A DNA stretch of 64,000 nucleotides from NCBI GenBank assembly GCA_027924585.1, contig BSBM01000106.1, positions 38,393,501 to 38,457,500 of the forward strand. The letters are read 5' to 3'. How positions within the stretch are numbered: position 1 is the first letter of the stretch; every line of letters starts with the position of its first letter. This document shows, one piece after another, positions 46,646 to 57,711 of the stretch. Under the pieces are notes generated by a model. The model ran no database searches, was not told the DNA's origin, and was given only the letters and a program-made list of their open reading frames with translations. The position numbers were made by a program, and so were the translations under genes. This stretch comes from Larix kaempferi (lineage: Eukaryota; Streptophyta; Pinopsida; Pinales; Pinaceae).

Positions 46646-46752
46646 CAACCTCTAGGTATCATGATGGGAAAAAATCCACCAATGGGAATACTTTTCGAGC
46701 ATACTTTCTTTTGGGTTTTGAGCTCACTAAACCATGAAAATAATCCCTAGCA
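46645..46752 (+). repeat. duplicate of the array's left flank, ending in TSD TAGCA
   Basis: 108 bp that differ from 39121-39228 by one base by eye. They end AATAATCCCTAGCA directly before LTR5. Confidence 0.93.
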
Positions 46753-47567
46753 TGTTAGGATATTCCTATACTCCATCCTAGTCCCACCAGTATTTTGATC
46801 ATTTACATTTTCAGTCATGCATGCACTTTTAGGGTTTGCATGCATCATTTAGGGATTGCATGCATTTCCATGCATTCCAGACATTAGTCTGGCACCTAGC
46901 CCTCAGTTAGCCAGCCCCCGAGAGCTTCTCTCAGATCAGTTTTATCCCTCCTAGATCTTAGTGCGCCCTTCCTCCTTGATTTAAAGAAGCCACTCATCCT
47001 TTCTCACCTACCAGTCCAGTTTACTTCAGTTAGCCACCAGTCTTTCCTTGATTTGAGGCCAGATTGACTCCTCACTACTGTTATCACTCTGATTGACCTC
47101 CGATGAGACATGACTACCTGTAATGACTCCAGTTAGCTCCTCATGCGCCCTCCACTGATCCTCCTTCATTCAGTTAGTGTCTCCATGTGCCAGTTACAAA
47201 TTACACCTACCACACTCAGTTAGACTCAATTTGACTGACAATTGACAGTTACTTGTGCATTGATGATGAGATAGACTACTAGTTGTGCTCCGATGACACT
47301 CCGGTGATCTTTTGATCACTCCATGAAGGCTAATTCGAATTGCCACCTTGGCATTCGAATCCTCATGCATTGTACTACTTATTGTCCATATTGTGATTAA
47401 TTAATTAGTGTGTATGAAGTATTTTTGCTTCTATCCGAGTTCTACTGTATTATTATTCGATTGCTCATTATACTGCATTGACCACTCTTCTTCTATTTTC
47501 TTTCTTAATAAATTAATTTCTTGTGAGGTATACATCATCTCTTAGATCTGCTGTGAGGATTTTCACA
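46753..47567 (+). repeat. LTR5 of copia array
   Basis: 815 bp, TG...CA, flanked on both sides by TAGCA. On its own it has the form of a solo LTR. Its internal variants group it with LTR1. Confidence 0.92.
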
Positions 47568-49504
47568 TAGCATAGTTCATTTTCTATTACGAGCTCGTTA
47601 GAAAATGAAGCAGACATCATGAGCATTATTTTCACCTGTCTTCGAGCTCGTTAAAAACAATAAGATCGTGTTGAGCTTACTTTTCACTTTTTTCGTGCTC
47701 TGGTTGAAACATGAAAAGTGGTTTGAGCTTACTTTTTACTTTTTCGTGCTGTAGTTCATATATGAAAAAGGTTCCAAGTGCTTTTGATACCATTGTCGTG
47801 CTCGTTAAAAATTTGAGTAAAAAGGTGTGTCTAACGAGTATAGGTTTATCACTTTATACAGAGTTGCTAGACTACTTACGGAAAAGGAATTGTGCCAAGT
47901 TTACTTGTTCCTTTGTTGTACTCGGTCACCAACCATGACAAAGTTGTTGATTGAGTCCTCTTTAAGCTCTTTTCAGACTCCCTAAATAGGAAAAGATCGC
48001 CAAGTGAACTTGATTCTTTCACGCTTGAAAAAGCATTTGAAAGGTCGTCTTTCTGGTGATAGTTTACCCCTTTTTCAGACCAGGAGGCAGTATTTACGAA
48101 AAAGGAATACTCCAGCCAATCATGACTGGAAGAGTTCTCTTTCGCATTGTTTTACCCTTTTCTAGGCGAAGAGACTAACGTTACGAAAAAGGACCTTTGG
48201 ATTCTTCTTTAGTTCTTTTCAAACTCTCTAAACATGAAATGACGTCGAGTTTACCTTCTATGGACTCGTTAAAATTCAACATTGAAGTGCCCGTCATAGA
48301 ACGAACCCCTCCTTTCCTAAGTTTGTAAAACATTTGGGATTGGAATCATCCATGGGATGAGCTATACCAAGCATTTGTTTACCCTCTTCAAGCTCGTTAA
48401 AAAACAAGTGAGGCAGTCATCAGTCATGATGGGGAAAAAGGAAAGTTACACTTTATTTATGGAAGTACATAGTCTCTCTTAAACATGGCACTCGTTTGCA
48501 TTTGCATTCAATACTTGAGAAATTTGTTTGTCCTCGAGTCTTGTCAATTTCGTAAGTCATGTCGCTCCTTTGGGTCAGCCAAATAATGCTTCCATCATCA
48601 GTTGCATTGGGGGTTGGTATCATTCTTGTCATTTCAATACTGCTAGGTCATTCCATGCCCATGTTCAAGAGACGTTTGTTACTCATCATCTGCAGTCAGT
48701 ATAACTTCGATCATGTTGGTCTACCTAGAGTCAATCTTGCACATCACTTTATCGTTCGATCTACTCCAAACATCCGTTATCGAGTTTCGTGTCGTTGATG
48801 GGGGATTCATCATGGCCCTCCTTCGACGGATTCATCCTTGTTGACTTCAACACATCATCCGAGGATTGAGTCTAGAAACTAATCGAGTAACTTGGGCCTG
48901 CATGCCTCAATGGCAGGTTACCTCGCTTTCAACATGAGTTTACATCATTGACTCTTGATTGAAATATTTCATCGAGCATTCGACCTCAACTCATTTATTC
49001 ACGCTCAACGATATGTACTATGATACCTTTGGAATCATTTACATCAATGGTGTTTTCCCTCACACTTGTTAACGGTATACATTAATGACCAGTAATCAAG
49101 TGGTTTCTATCATGTTCAACTCCAAAACATTGTAATCATGTGGATAGATTCGTATCATTGCGGGTTCATCTTGAAGACCCTGGGGAAATCATGTCTTACC
49201 TAGGTTGCGATGGATATTGTTTGAGTCATATTACACAGATCCACTTTTGTATTGGTCGTGGCTATGTTATCATCTCATCATGGATATACGATTGTGTCTA
49301 GTAGCCATGATTGTGTTAATTCAGACTTTACTACCATAGATATGCAATGTATTGGTCAGTATCCATGTTGTGAGTCATGTGAGAATGGTATCTCAGAGTC
49401 AGTTGTACTGCAGCATCATCCTCCAGCCAGCAAGTCCTTTCCATCCAATTTTCAAAGCATTTCACCTGTCTTGTTTTTACAGCTTCATGCTTTGGGGGGC
49501 ATTC
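47568..49504 (+). other. 3' interior of gypsy-type element
   Basis: The first 150 bp continue the GAGCTCGTTA...AATGAA repeat family from before the copia array. Further degenerate CGTGCTC / GGAAAAGG units run to about 48430. The rest has small open frames (48559-48798, 49252-49587) with no recognised motif. The polymerase genes expected here are missing. It ends in a polypurine tract. Confidence 0.5.
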
Positions 49505-50463
49505 TGTTACACCAAAATCTCGTCACCATGAGCCATGTGTCAACTTTGTGCCTAATCCCTGAGGTTCCCTTAGCTAAAGTGCATTGAGTTTGGGGTTTTC
49601 CCTAGGGTTTTTCCTTCTCTAAGTACACCAGTGCTCTTTCCCTTCAGACAAGTTGCGCTGACACACTTTGCACACTGACAAGGTGCGCCACCAACGCTCT
49701 TTCCCTTCATGCAAGGTGCGACATGCCTCAGTGACGCTCTGTCTCTTCATGTAATGTGCACCGGGGTGTTTATAGGCGAACACTCGAAGCTTCAAGGCCC
49801 TTCTCGAAGCTTGATGAGGTGGAGGGTCATCCCTAACTTCTAGGTGAGGTGGCATTTCGGTTCCTAACCTAATGGGAATATCACTTATACCTCTCCCCCT
49901 AATCCTCAACCTAATCTATCCCCTTTAGCCTTATAAATACAACCCTCCTCTCCTTTGAGAAGGGGGAAGGTCTATGGTACTCTTATGCTGGTGAATTTCT
50001 AGGTGATCCCTATCATCATTTGGGAGGCATCATCTTTGGGGGCTTGGAATGGATTGTTGGATGGAAGGTTTGGACATTGAGGCTTAGGTTGTGACATTTT
50101 TTCTCTATCTATTTCCCTTCATTACAATAATACAAGTTCTTTCCATAAAAATCATTGTGTTGATAATGTTTATAACTTTCTTCCTTAACTGTTAGTTTAG
50201 ATCAATTTACATCTATATATGCTTGTATGTTCGTTTGTTTCCACTTGCTCTATAGGGTTTTGCAGTTCAATATCTGAAGTCTCTGGAGCTTGGATCAACA
50301 AAGATGAAAGGCATTCGAAGACTTCGGGTAAATGATCTATCTGTTAACTTGCATCTCTATTGATCTAGGAAAGAAGGTTGTATTTTGTACTTCAATTGTT
50401 CTAGATTTGCATTGAACTAGGGAGATCGGGCTCGCGTCCGCTTACGTAGATTGTCCAACAACA
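49505..50463 (+). repeat. 3' LTR of gypsy-type element
   Basis: 959 bp, TGTTACACC...CCAACAACA, followed by TSD ATGTT. It keeps the segment deleted from the 5' LTR. Confidence 0.9.
49932..49939 (+). promoter_or_regulatory. TATA box in 3' LTR of gypsy-type element
   Basis: TATAAATA in CCTTATAAATACAACCC. There is no counterpart in the 5' LTR because of the deletion. Confidence 0.6.
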
Positions 50464-51036
50464 ATGTTTTGGATAAATAAATATGTTTTGGTTTACATTT
50501 TATGTTATTAATATTGAGGTGTCGTATATATAGTTCATGCAATAGGACAATTTACAAAAGGAAATGCATAGTTTAAATAATATGTAATTGGTATTGAGGT
50601 GCCTCATGTATAAGATGAATCAATGTGTTGCGAATATTTCATATCGTATCATTTGTTGTGAAACCATGTTTGCAAAGGTAAATTATGTATAATCCATATC
50701 ATGTAAACTATATTATGGAATCATATAAAAAGACATGAATGAGACGTAGTATAAAAGTTAGATTTGATAAGATAATTCCTTATAACCACACTCTTGAGAT
50801 TAAATGATAGATGATAATTATTTGTGCCATATTTCAACCATAGAAGAGTGGTTATAAATGAACTCTTAGAATAAAATGTCGAATGCTAAATACTTGTAAA
50901 TTTAGGGAATTATAGGTCATAAAACAATTGAAGAAATGTGCATCAGGACTACTCACTTAGAGTAAGGGTTTGATTACTTGTTTTTAAACAAAAAAAAAAC
51001 TTATGGCAGTTGATCCTTGAAAATGATTGTCTTGCA
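50464..51036 (+). repeat. 3' LTR of the long-LTR element, right part
   Basis: Starts with the second ATGTT copy. It resumes the 5' LTR sequence at GGATAAATAAATATG (compare 27653) and follows it to TCTTGCA (compare TCTTACA at 28217). Confidence 0.88.
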
Positions 51037-51214
51037 CAAACATTCCGACATTTTGGCTATGCAAGCGACGGTTTGCAGAAATTATATTCTTCGCACAAAC
51101 TGTTTTCCATAAAAAAATACACAATTATTTCAATTTTTTTGTGATTAAAAATAGTGAAGTGTGGAGCTTGATTTTTTAAGATTGATAATCTTTATTCAAG
51201 CTCTTTATGAGAAA
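51037..51214 (+). other. upstream region of CACTA transposase
   Basis: Contains CCGAC and GCGACGG motifs like the block at 24262-24529. It is probably the continuation of the CACTA subterminal region or leader. Confidence 0.35.
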
Positions 51215-54200
51215 ATGTCAAATATCAATATTCTTGATCCAGATGAACAAAATCGATAATTGCTTGCTAGCTTGTGGGATGGACTGAAAAAAAGGGTGAT
51301 GGGAAATGTTCTTGTCCATGTAGTCAATGTAGGGGATTTAAAAGGAGAAGAATAAAGATCACAACAGCCAGAAAGCATTGTAGGGAACATGGACACGCTA
51401 AGGGGGGACATGAATATCGTCAATTTGTAATTTTTGCATTATATATGTCTTTATATTAATTGTTTTGTAAATGTATGTATTATTTTAATATTTTTTAATT
51501 AACTAATATCTATTGATGGTTTCATGTAATTATAAAGGAAAGACCACCTATATCGCCCGAAGGACATGCTTTCAGAACAAGTACTGAAGGAACATGGAGC
51601 TATGAATAATGGAGAACAAGTTAATGATCATATTGAAGAAGATGATCATACTGATAACATAGTTGAAGATGATGGTACAAATACATTGATCCATGATACA
51701 TTTAATGTTAGAATGTATGATGATGATGATGATCATGAAAATGATGAATTTGATGATGTTCATGATTTACCTCTTCTTGAGAAGGCATACAAACCCATTT
51801 ATGAGGGATCCAACACAAATATTCTCTTTGATATATTGTTGATAATGAACTTGAACATTATGAATGGTCTTTCAAACACATCAGTCACATGGATTTTAAG
51901 GTATATAATCTATTACATCACATATATATGACCGCGCTAAAGGTTATCATTGTTCGTCTAATAATTTTATTGTTAATTCATAAGTAAAATTAATACAGAT
52001 GAAATGTGTGTCATTAATATTATTTATATATTATATTAACTAGCTTTTTATTTTAATTTGTTGTAGCTTGATAGCTGAATTTTGTTACCACCGTCAAATA
52101 TTTTACCTCACACATATCGAGATTTATATTCCATCATGAAAGAATTTGGAATGCAATATGAAGCAATTGATGCATGCCCCGATGACCATGTTATATATTA
52201 TAATCAACATGAATTTGAAAAAGAATGTCTGGAATGTCATATTAGTAGATATTGAAAAGATCAAGTAACAAAAAAGGTGCCTCGCAAGGTTCTTCATTAT
52301 ATTCCCATTATTCCATGTTTGCAATGCAACGACTATTTAGGTGCAAAAAGATAGTGCAATTTATGGATTACCATGCATGGAACATAATTCAAGATGACAT
52401 TATTTGAATGCCTGCAGATGGGTCTGCATTTAGAGATATGGAGGAAAATGGCCTCACTTTAAAGAAGAACCTTATGATCTTAGGATTTATATGGCAGCAG
52501 ATGGTGTCAATCCATTTGCAAAGATGAGATCTGTTTACTCGGTGTGGCCTACTTTTGTTATCAAAAATAACATTTCTCCATGGCTGTCAATAAAGAGGGA
52601 GCACATAATGTTGGCAATGATTATTCCAGGTATGTGTCTACAATTTTTTTTAAGTAGTGGCATCTCATTTGTCGTATTTTGTTGCATAATTTCATATATA
52701 TATATTTTATTTTTCTCTTGTTTATGGTTTATATATCTAAATGGTTGTAATAATTATATATTTTCTATGTTCAAATCAATGAGGTAAGTACCAAGTTAAA
52801 GATATGAATGTATATATCGAACGTCTTATTGACGAGCTACTAAAGTTATGTAATGGCATCACTATGTATGATGTATCTAGACCAATACAACAAAGGAAAT
52901 TTCAATTCTATGCAATGCTTGTATGGACAATACATGATGCCCCGGGGTTAACCCATTTTTGCGGTTTGTAATTAGAAGTTCCAATTTAATTGCATTTATT
53001 TGTATGAACTAGTTAATATATTATGCACGCATGTTTTTTAAATAATCCATTCATTTTATATATAATTATAATTGACATAGATAATCCATCTCTTTATGTA
53101 GGTCTTCAGACAAAGGGAAAATTTGCATGTCCAGTTTGTGGTCCTAAGATCAAATCTCGTCATTCAAAAATTTTAGGAAAGGAGGTGTTTGATGAGTATA
53201 GGCACTTCCTCTCTAAGAATCAAAGGTATCGAACTACCGAAAAAAATATGTTCAATGGGAAGCAAGAGACTTCATTAAAACCGCAGAGAATGACACCTCA
53301 CCTATGGAGGTTGCAATATAATAGAAATCATCAAGGTACGTATGAATCATCGTATATGAAATGTTATGAATTTTTTTTATTGTGTGTTGTTTACTGTAAT
53401 TGACATTGATTTCTGTAATTTATTTATAAACTATGATTCATGATGGTCGTCGTGATCATAAACGCATTAATGGGCTTCCACGAGGAATGAAAAGTTATCC
53501 TAAACAATTTAGTAGGTTGCCCTACTATGAGCACCTACAAATTGCTCATTTGTTTGATACAATGCATATCAGAAAGAATGTGACTGAAACATTATGGTGA
53601 ATATTGGATGGAAGGAGTGAGAAAGAAAAAATTGTCAAAATTTGCAATGACATTCAAGAAGCCAAACATGCAATGAAAGACGTCATTCAATTTCATAGAA
53701 ACGAAGACCAAATTAATATAAACTCACTTCCATGGATGTTAACGGAGCAACAAAGTAATGTTGTAAAAGAAGGCATGCGAAAAATTAAATTTCCCACCGG
53801 ATTTTGTCCGAACATGAATAATATCATAACAAAGAAAGGTGATTTTGCGGGGGTTAAAACGCATGATTGGCATATCTTCATGAAGGTAATTATTATGGTA
53901 TGCATATAATTATTGCTATATTTTTTTATTCTAGTGCATATTGTTGGTATTTTTTGTCTACTTTAAAAAAAAATGAAACGATTTGTATATTGTTACAGTA
54001 TGTTCTACCTCTCTCTCTCCCGGAAAACTTCAACAACAATGTCAAACAAGTTATATATAATCTTGGGAAATACATGAGGTAAGTAGCGATTTTTTGCATG
54101 CGCTTAGTGTTTGTTTAATTCATTGTAGAACTTATATTTGATTTTTGTGCACTAATTCATGTTATGTAATATAATGTTTTTTTGTTAAATCTCGTGATTG

Positions 54201-54932
54201 GTTTGCATCGCTTGTAGATGGTTGTCATCTAAATAAATACATAAAGAAGATATAAAGTATTGGAGGAGAGAAATTCATCGTTTCATGTGTGAAATGCAGA
54301 AGCATCTACTTTCGTCATTTTTCAATGCACAAGAACACTACCTCATACCCGAAGTTGAGGAGATTGAATTGTGTGGACCTGTACACTCAAGGTCCATGTG
54401 GATGGTTGAGAGGCACTTGAAATTTTTGAAGGGTTTGGTTAGACAACGAGCACGTCCTGAGGGTTCTATGGTGGAGGGATATATGGTATACCAAAACGTG
54501 ATGTATATTAGTGAATATCTTCCTAAATTAGCATCAAAGCTCATTTTAGGTCGCATTTGTGATCTAGACTCTAATAACAATTTTGAAGGGGAAAGGTAGA
54601 TCGAGGAAGGTGAAAGGTAATTATTAGATAGTGGAGATTAATTAATATAATACATTTGACTATTGATTTTTATGTATATATCATACTTATTCTATTTTTA
54701 ATATTCAATATGCATCAATTATTAAAAGTGTATACTTTGTTAAGTGAATATACATTTGTATTGAATTTTAATTTTATCTTCATCAAACAATTATACATCG
54801 CAAACAATCTTGACTGGATGAAGGTATGGATTGAACGATGTGAACAATCTATTCATGGAATATCATGGGAAGGTGCAGCTTCATTAGTTAAAGCAGGTCA
54901 TCGCAATGGAAATACCACCAGCATAGATCCAT

Positions 54933-55044
54933 CTTAAACCTGTATCTATCAAGCACCGAGAGGGATCTGATTTCTTGAGGTGTATTTATTTTTTAAAATT
55001 TAAACTCAAGAAATTTAATCTCTCTTGATTAATCCAGGTTTAAG
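54933..55044. repeat. foldback inverted repeat in a CACTA intron
   Basis: CTTAAACCTG (54933-54942) is perfectly inverted as CAGGTTTAAG (55035-55044). An imperfect stem continues inward for about 40 bp on each side (TATCAAGCACCGAGAGGGAT against the inverse of AATCTCTCTTGATTAATC). It could be a small MITE or a decayed hairpin. Confidence 0.6.
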
Positions 55045-55737
55045 TTTTAATTTTTTTATTTTATAAACAAACATCTATTTTTAATTACTTTTCATAATAT
55101 TTTATTTTATGAGCCGACATGGATTTTTTTTAAATACTTTCCACAATTTTAGTTTTTTTTTACATTTTAATTAATGGCCGACAATACATTTTACTTTTTT
55201 ACTTTGTATTGCATTTTACTTTTTTACTTTTCATTAAATACTTTCCATTACATTTTACTTTTTTAACATTTTAATTAATGGACAACAATAATAAAGACAC
55301 ACATTTATAGCCTAGGATTTAACTCAAATGAAAATACACGTCCATGTATTATATAGTCTAGGATTTAATTCAAACGAAAATACACGTCCTTTTATTAATT
55401 GCTGACATAATATGAAATTTTTATTATTATTATGTTAAAGACAAGCTTTATTTATTATGGCCGACTATAAGGACAAACATGGACAAATGTTACAAGATCT
55501 CCCCCATACTAGGTTGTAGAGCACCTCGTTTCACTCGGTGCAAATATTACACAAAGGGAAATCAATTTAGCATATGGTTTAAAAGATAAGCAGGCAAGCA
55601 TATTAATCAGCCACACTATTTATTTATTATTGCAAACATATTGATGTACACACGGATTTTTTTCCCCGCAGGGAATAAACATGCACTTAATCATCAATGG
55701 ATCATGATGTAATCTTTATGTGTATGGGTTATTGTAG
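55045..55737. other. AT-rich intronic stretch
   Basis: Low-complexity TTTTACTTTTTTAC and TTTTAATTAATGG motifs recur at about 55090-55290. No exon is recognised, apart from possible short ones near 55500. Confidence 0.4.
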
Positions 55738-56559
55738 GTAAAACACCATAAGGCTATGTGGTGCAATGGTTGTACATATCGCATCAAAAATTTGGATGAA
55801 ACGAAGAAAACATCATATTGTGGGATATCTGCAGTCTTTGAGGTGACCAATGTTTCCTCTAGAAGTGATAGACATCCAGAACTCTTAGAAAATTGATATT
55901 ATGGGTATTTGGAAGATATTGTTTAGTGTGACTTTAACTCCTTCAAAATCGTTATGTTCGTTGTCAAATGGTACAGGTTACGATTGAATCAACGTGATCC
56001 CGATAAAACTATTATTGAACATGATAATGAATTTACCATGGTTAATACAAGGTTGTTTGAGCTAGGAATGGAGCCCTATTTTCTTCGAAGCCAATGTGAA
56101 CATATATTTTACTCTGAGGTTCCAGGTAGAGGGGGTTGGTCATTTGTTGTGAGACACGATCCAAGGGGACGGCTGATAAAGTATAACGTAGAGGAAGGTA
56201 ATGAAGAGGGTCTCAAAGAAGAAGACGATGTTGAAGATGATAAACATGAGTTAGATGATCATGTTCCAGAGAAAGATGTCGAAGAATTAGTTGAATGGGA
56301 TGATGTAGTAGACATTGTCCATGAAGATGATACCGACGATGACATGATGATCGTAACTGACATCGATGATGGTGATGATATGGCCAATCCTTACAATGTT
56401 GAATCTGAATCGAATGATACAGATGACGACTTGGATGAAGAAGATGATGAAGTCAATTGATGTGTATGAGGTATGCCTTAATATATCTACTCTACATATT
56501 TTGATTTAATATTGTGATATCATTATTGAATTTTATTGGTACGACGTATAAATTAATTG

Positions 56560-56569
56560 TTTCTTAGTG
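56560..56569 (+). other. candidate 3' terminus of the CACTA element
   Basis: TTTCTTAGTG, against the canonical TTTCTTGTAGTG, 100 bp after the transposase stop. TAGTG is the complement of CACTA. No matching 5' CACTA end or certain 3-bp TSD could be shown. Confidence 0.3.
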
Positions 56570-56847
56570 TTTTTTCCATTTTCTTGTATGTTGGAATATG
56601 TTATAATTAGAGACATTGCTTCTTAAGTATGACAAAAAAGACCATAAATTAGTTTTTGTACATAGATTTTGTCAGGTTATGGGGGATTGAGAGTGACGTG
56701 AGGGGGGGGGGGTGGGTCAGATGAGCTTCCACCTTCACGTCGTTGGCCCTGTTTAGTATAGAAAATTAAATTATTCTCGAAACAAAGAGAAGCTTAGTAA
56801 GGCAATGCATAATTATCATGCTAACCCAAATGGCGTGCTTGATCATG
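56570..56847. other. unassigned spacer with a G-run
   Basis: No gene. It contains a run of ten G at about 56702-56711. Confidence 0.4.
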
Positions 56848-57711
56848 TACTGCACGGGTCCAACATTGAATTTTTTTTAAATTTGTGCTTGCTTGGATTG
56901 AATTTGGCATGGTTAGACTAGATGCATGCATTCACAGTGTGGGAGGGTTTCCATACTCAAACATGACCGACACTAACATTTCAAGCATCAAAAACCATAC
57001 ATATAGATTAATTAAGCTGCTACACTGGGCCAACGTTGAAATTTTTTAAATTTGTGCTTGCTTGGACTGAAATTTGGAATGGTTAGACTCGACACATGCA
57101 TTAAGGATGTGGAAGGGTTTCTAGACTCAAACATGACTGACACTAACAATTCGAGCATCAAAAATCATACCTATAGATTAATTAATGTGCTACACGGGGC
57201 CAACATTGAAATTTTTTAAATGTGTGCTCTCTTGGACTAGAATTTGGCATGGTTAGACTAAACGCACGCATTAACGGTGTAGGAGGTTTTTTAGACTCAA
57301 ACATGTCTGACACTAACAATTCGAGCATCAAAAAACCATACCTATAGATTAATTAATGTGCTACATGAGCCCAACGTTGAATTTTTTTAAATTTGTTCTT
57401 GCTTGGATTGAAATTTTGCATGGTTAGACTAGACACATGCGTTGACAGTGTGGGATGGTTTCTAGACTCAAACATGACTAACACTAACAATTTGAGCATC
57501 AAAATTAACCATACCTATAGATTAATTAATGTGCTACACTGGGCCAACGTTGAATTTTTTTAAATTTGTGCTTGTATGGATTGAAATTTGTCATGGTTAG
57601 ACTAGACGCATGCATTGACTGTGTGGGAGGGTTTCCAGACTCAAACATGACTGACATAAACAATTCGACAATCAAAAACCATATTACATATAGATTAATT
57701 AACGTGATACA
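56848..57711. repeat. 170-bp tandem repeat, about five units
   Basis: Units start at GTGCTACACTGGGCCAACGT-like sequence near 56848, 57018, 57188, 57358 and 57530. A truncated start lies near 57703. Each contains CATGGTTAGACTAGACGCAT and ATAGATTAATTAA. Divergence between units is moderate. Confidence 0.9.

Larger units (their letters stand above)
39229..47567 (+). mobile_element. tandem array of non-autonomous copia units with five LTRs
   Basis: The order is LTR1, interior 1, LTR2, interior 2, LTR3, interior 3, truncated LTR4, a 108-bp copy of the left flank, LTR5. TAGCA directly precedes LTR1 (39224-39228) and directly follows LTR5 (47568-47572), marking the original TSD. It also precedes LTR5 (46748-46752) as part of the duplicated flank. 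Each interior starts with TGGTATCAGAG and ends with a GGATTAAGG(A/G)GGGG polypurine tract. Adjacent units share one LTR, which is the signature of unequal LTR-LTR recombination and not of separate insertions. Confidence 0.92.
33830..50463 (+). mobile_element. gypsy-type element with antisense relic, TSD ATGTT
   Basis: The LTRs start TGTTACACCAAAAT and end GTCCAACAACA. The TSD ATGTT is at 33825-33829 and 50464-50468, inside the 147-bp array of the older 3' LTR. The interior carries, in order, a leader, an antisense coding relic (36031-36474), a gag-protease frame (36673-38211), an inverted-repeat-rich tandem array, the nested copia array (39229-47567) and a 1.9-kb tail. A polypurine tract (TTGGGGGGC, 49492-49500) lies just before the 3' LTR. 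No RT, RNase H or integrase was recognised. The protease sequence is gypsy-like, and the antisense ORF placement recalls the Tat group. Confidence 0.85.
24530..51036 (+). mobile_element. long-LTR non-autonomous element interrupted by a 16.6-kb nest
   Basis: The LTR starts TGTAATGCCCCTAG at 24530 and again at 29831. The 5' LTR ends at 28217 (TCTTACA), followed after two bases by TGGTATCAGAG. The 3' LTR runs 29831-33829, is interrupted by 33830-50463, resumes at 50464 (TSD copy, then 50469) and ends TCTTGCA at 51036. Candidate TSDs are GAAAC (24525-24529) and CAAAC (51037-51041), a 4/5 match. TGTAATGCCCC and the upstream AGGACGAAATTCT...AGGGGG tract are typical of gypsy-type plant elements. The interior is only 1.6 kb without pol, so it is non-autonomous. 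Confidence 0.85.
51215..56460 (+). pseudogene. CACTA (En/Spm) transposase gene, TNP2 type, with introns
   Basis: Multi-exon relic. A Cys-rich transposase-associated segment (CSCPCSQCRG...HCREHGHAKGGHEYR, 51300-51425) is joined by GT-AG introns to LLEKAYKPIYEGSNTNIL (51538-51900). The TNP2 core follows in 52067-52629, 52784-52963 and 53102-53335: ACPDDHVIYYNQHEFEKEC, ADGVNPFAKMRSVYSVWP, then KGKFACPVC. Next come LPYYEHLQIAHLFDTMHIRK (about 53443-53885), 53999-54078 and a DUF4218-like exon from 54218 (EEIELCGPVHSRSMWMVERH, ARPEGSMVEGYM). A DUF4216-like exon (about 55738-56457; FVVKWYRL, FYSEVPGRGGW) ends in an Asp/Glu-rich tail. Splice sites are intact, for example 52629/52784 (P-G-K codon split), 52963/53102 and 54078/54218. 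Several exon stops (near 51254, 52248, 52352, 53598, 54230) mark it as dead. Confidence 0.85.

Noticed and set aside
47711-49587. Search for gypsy RT, RNase H or integrase after the copia array
   Set aside because: No YxDD, no integrase zinc finger and no D-D-E spacing were seen. The short frames are unremarkable.
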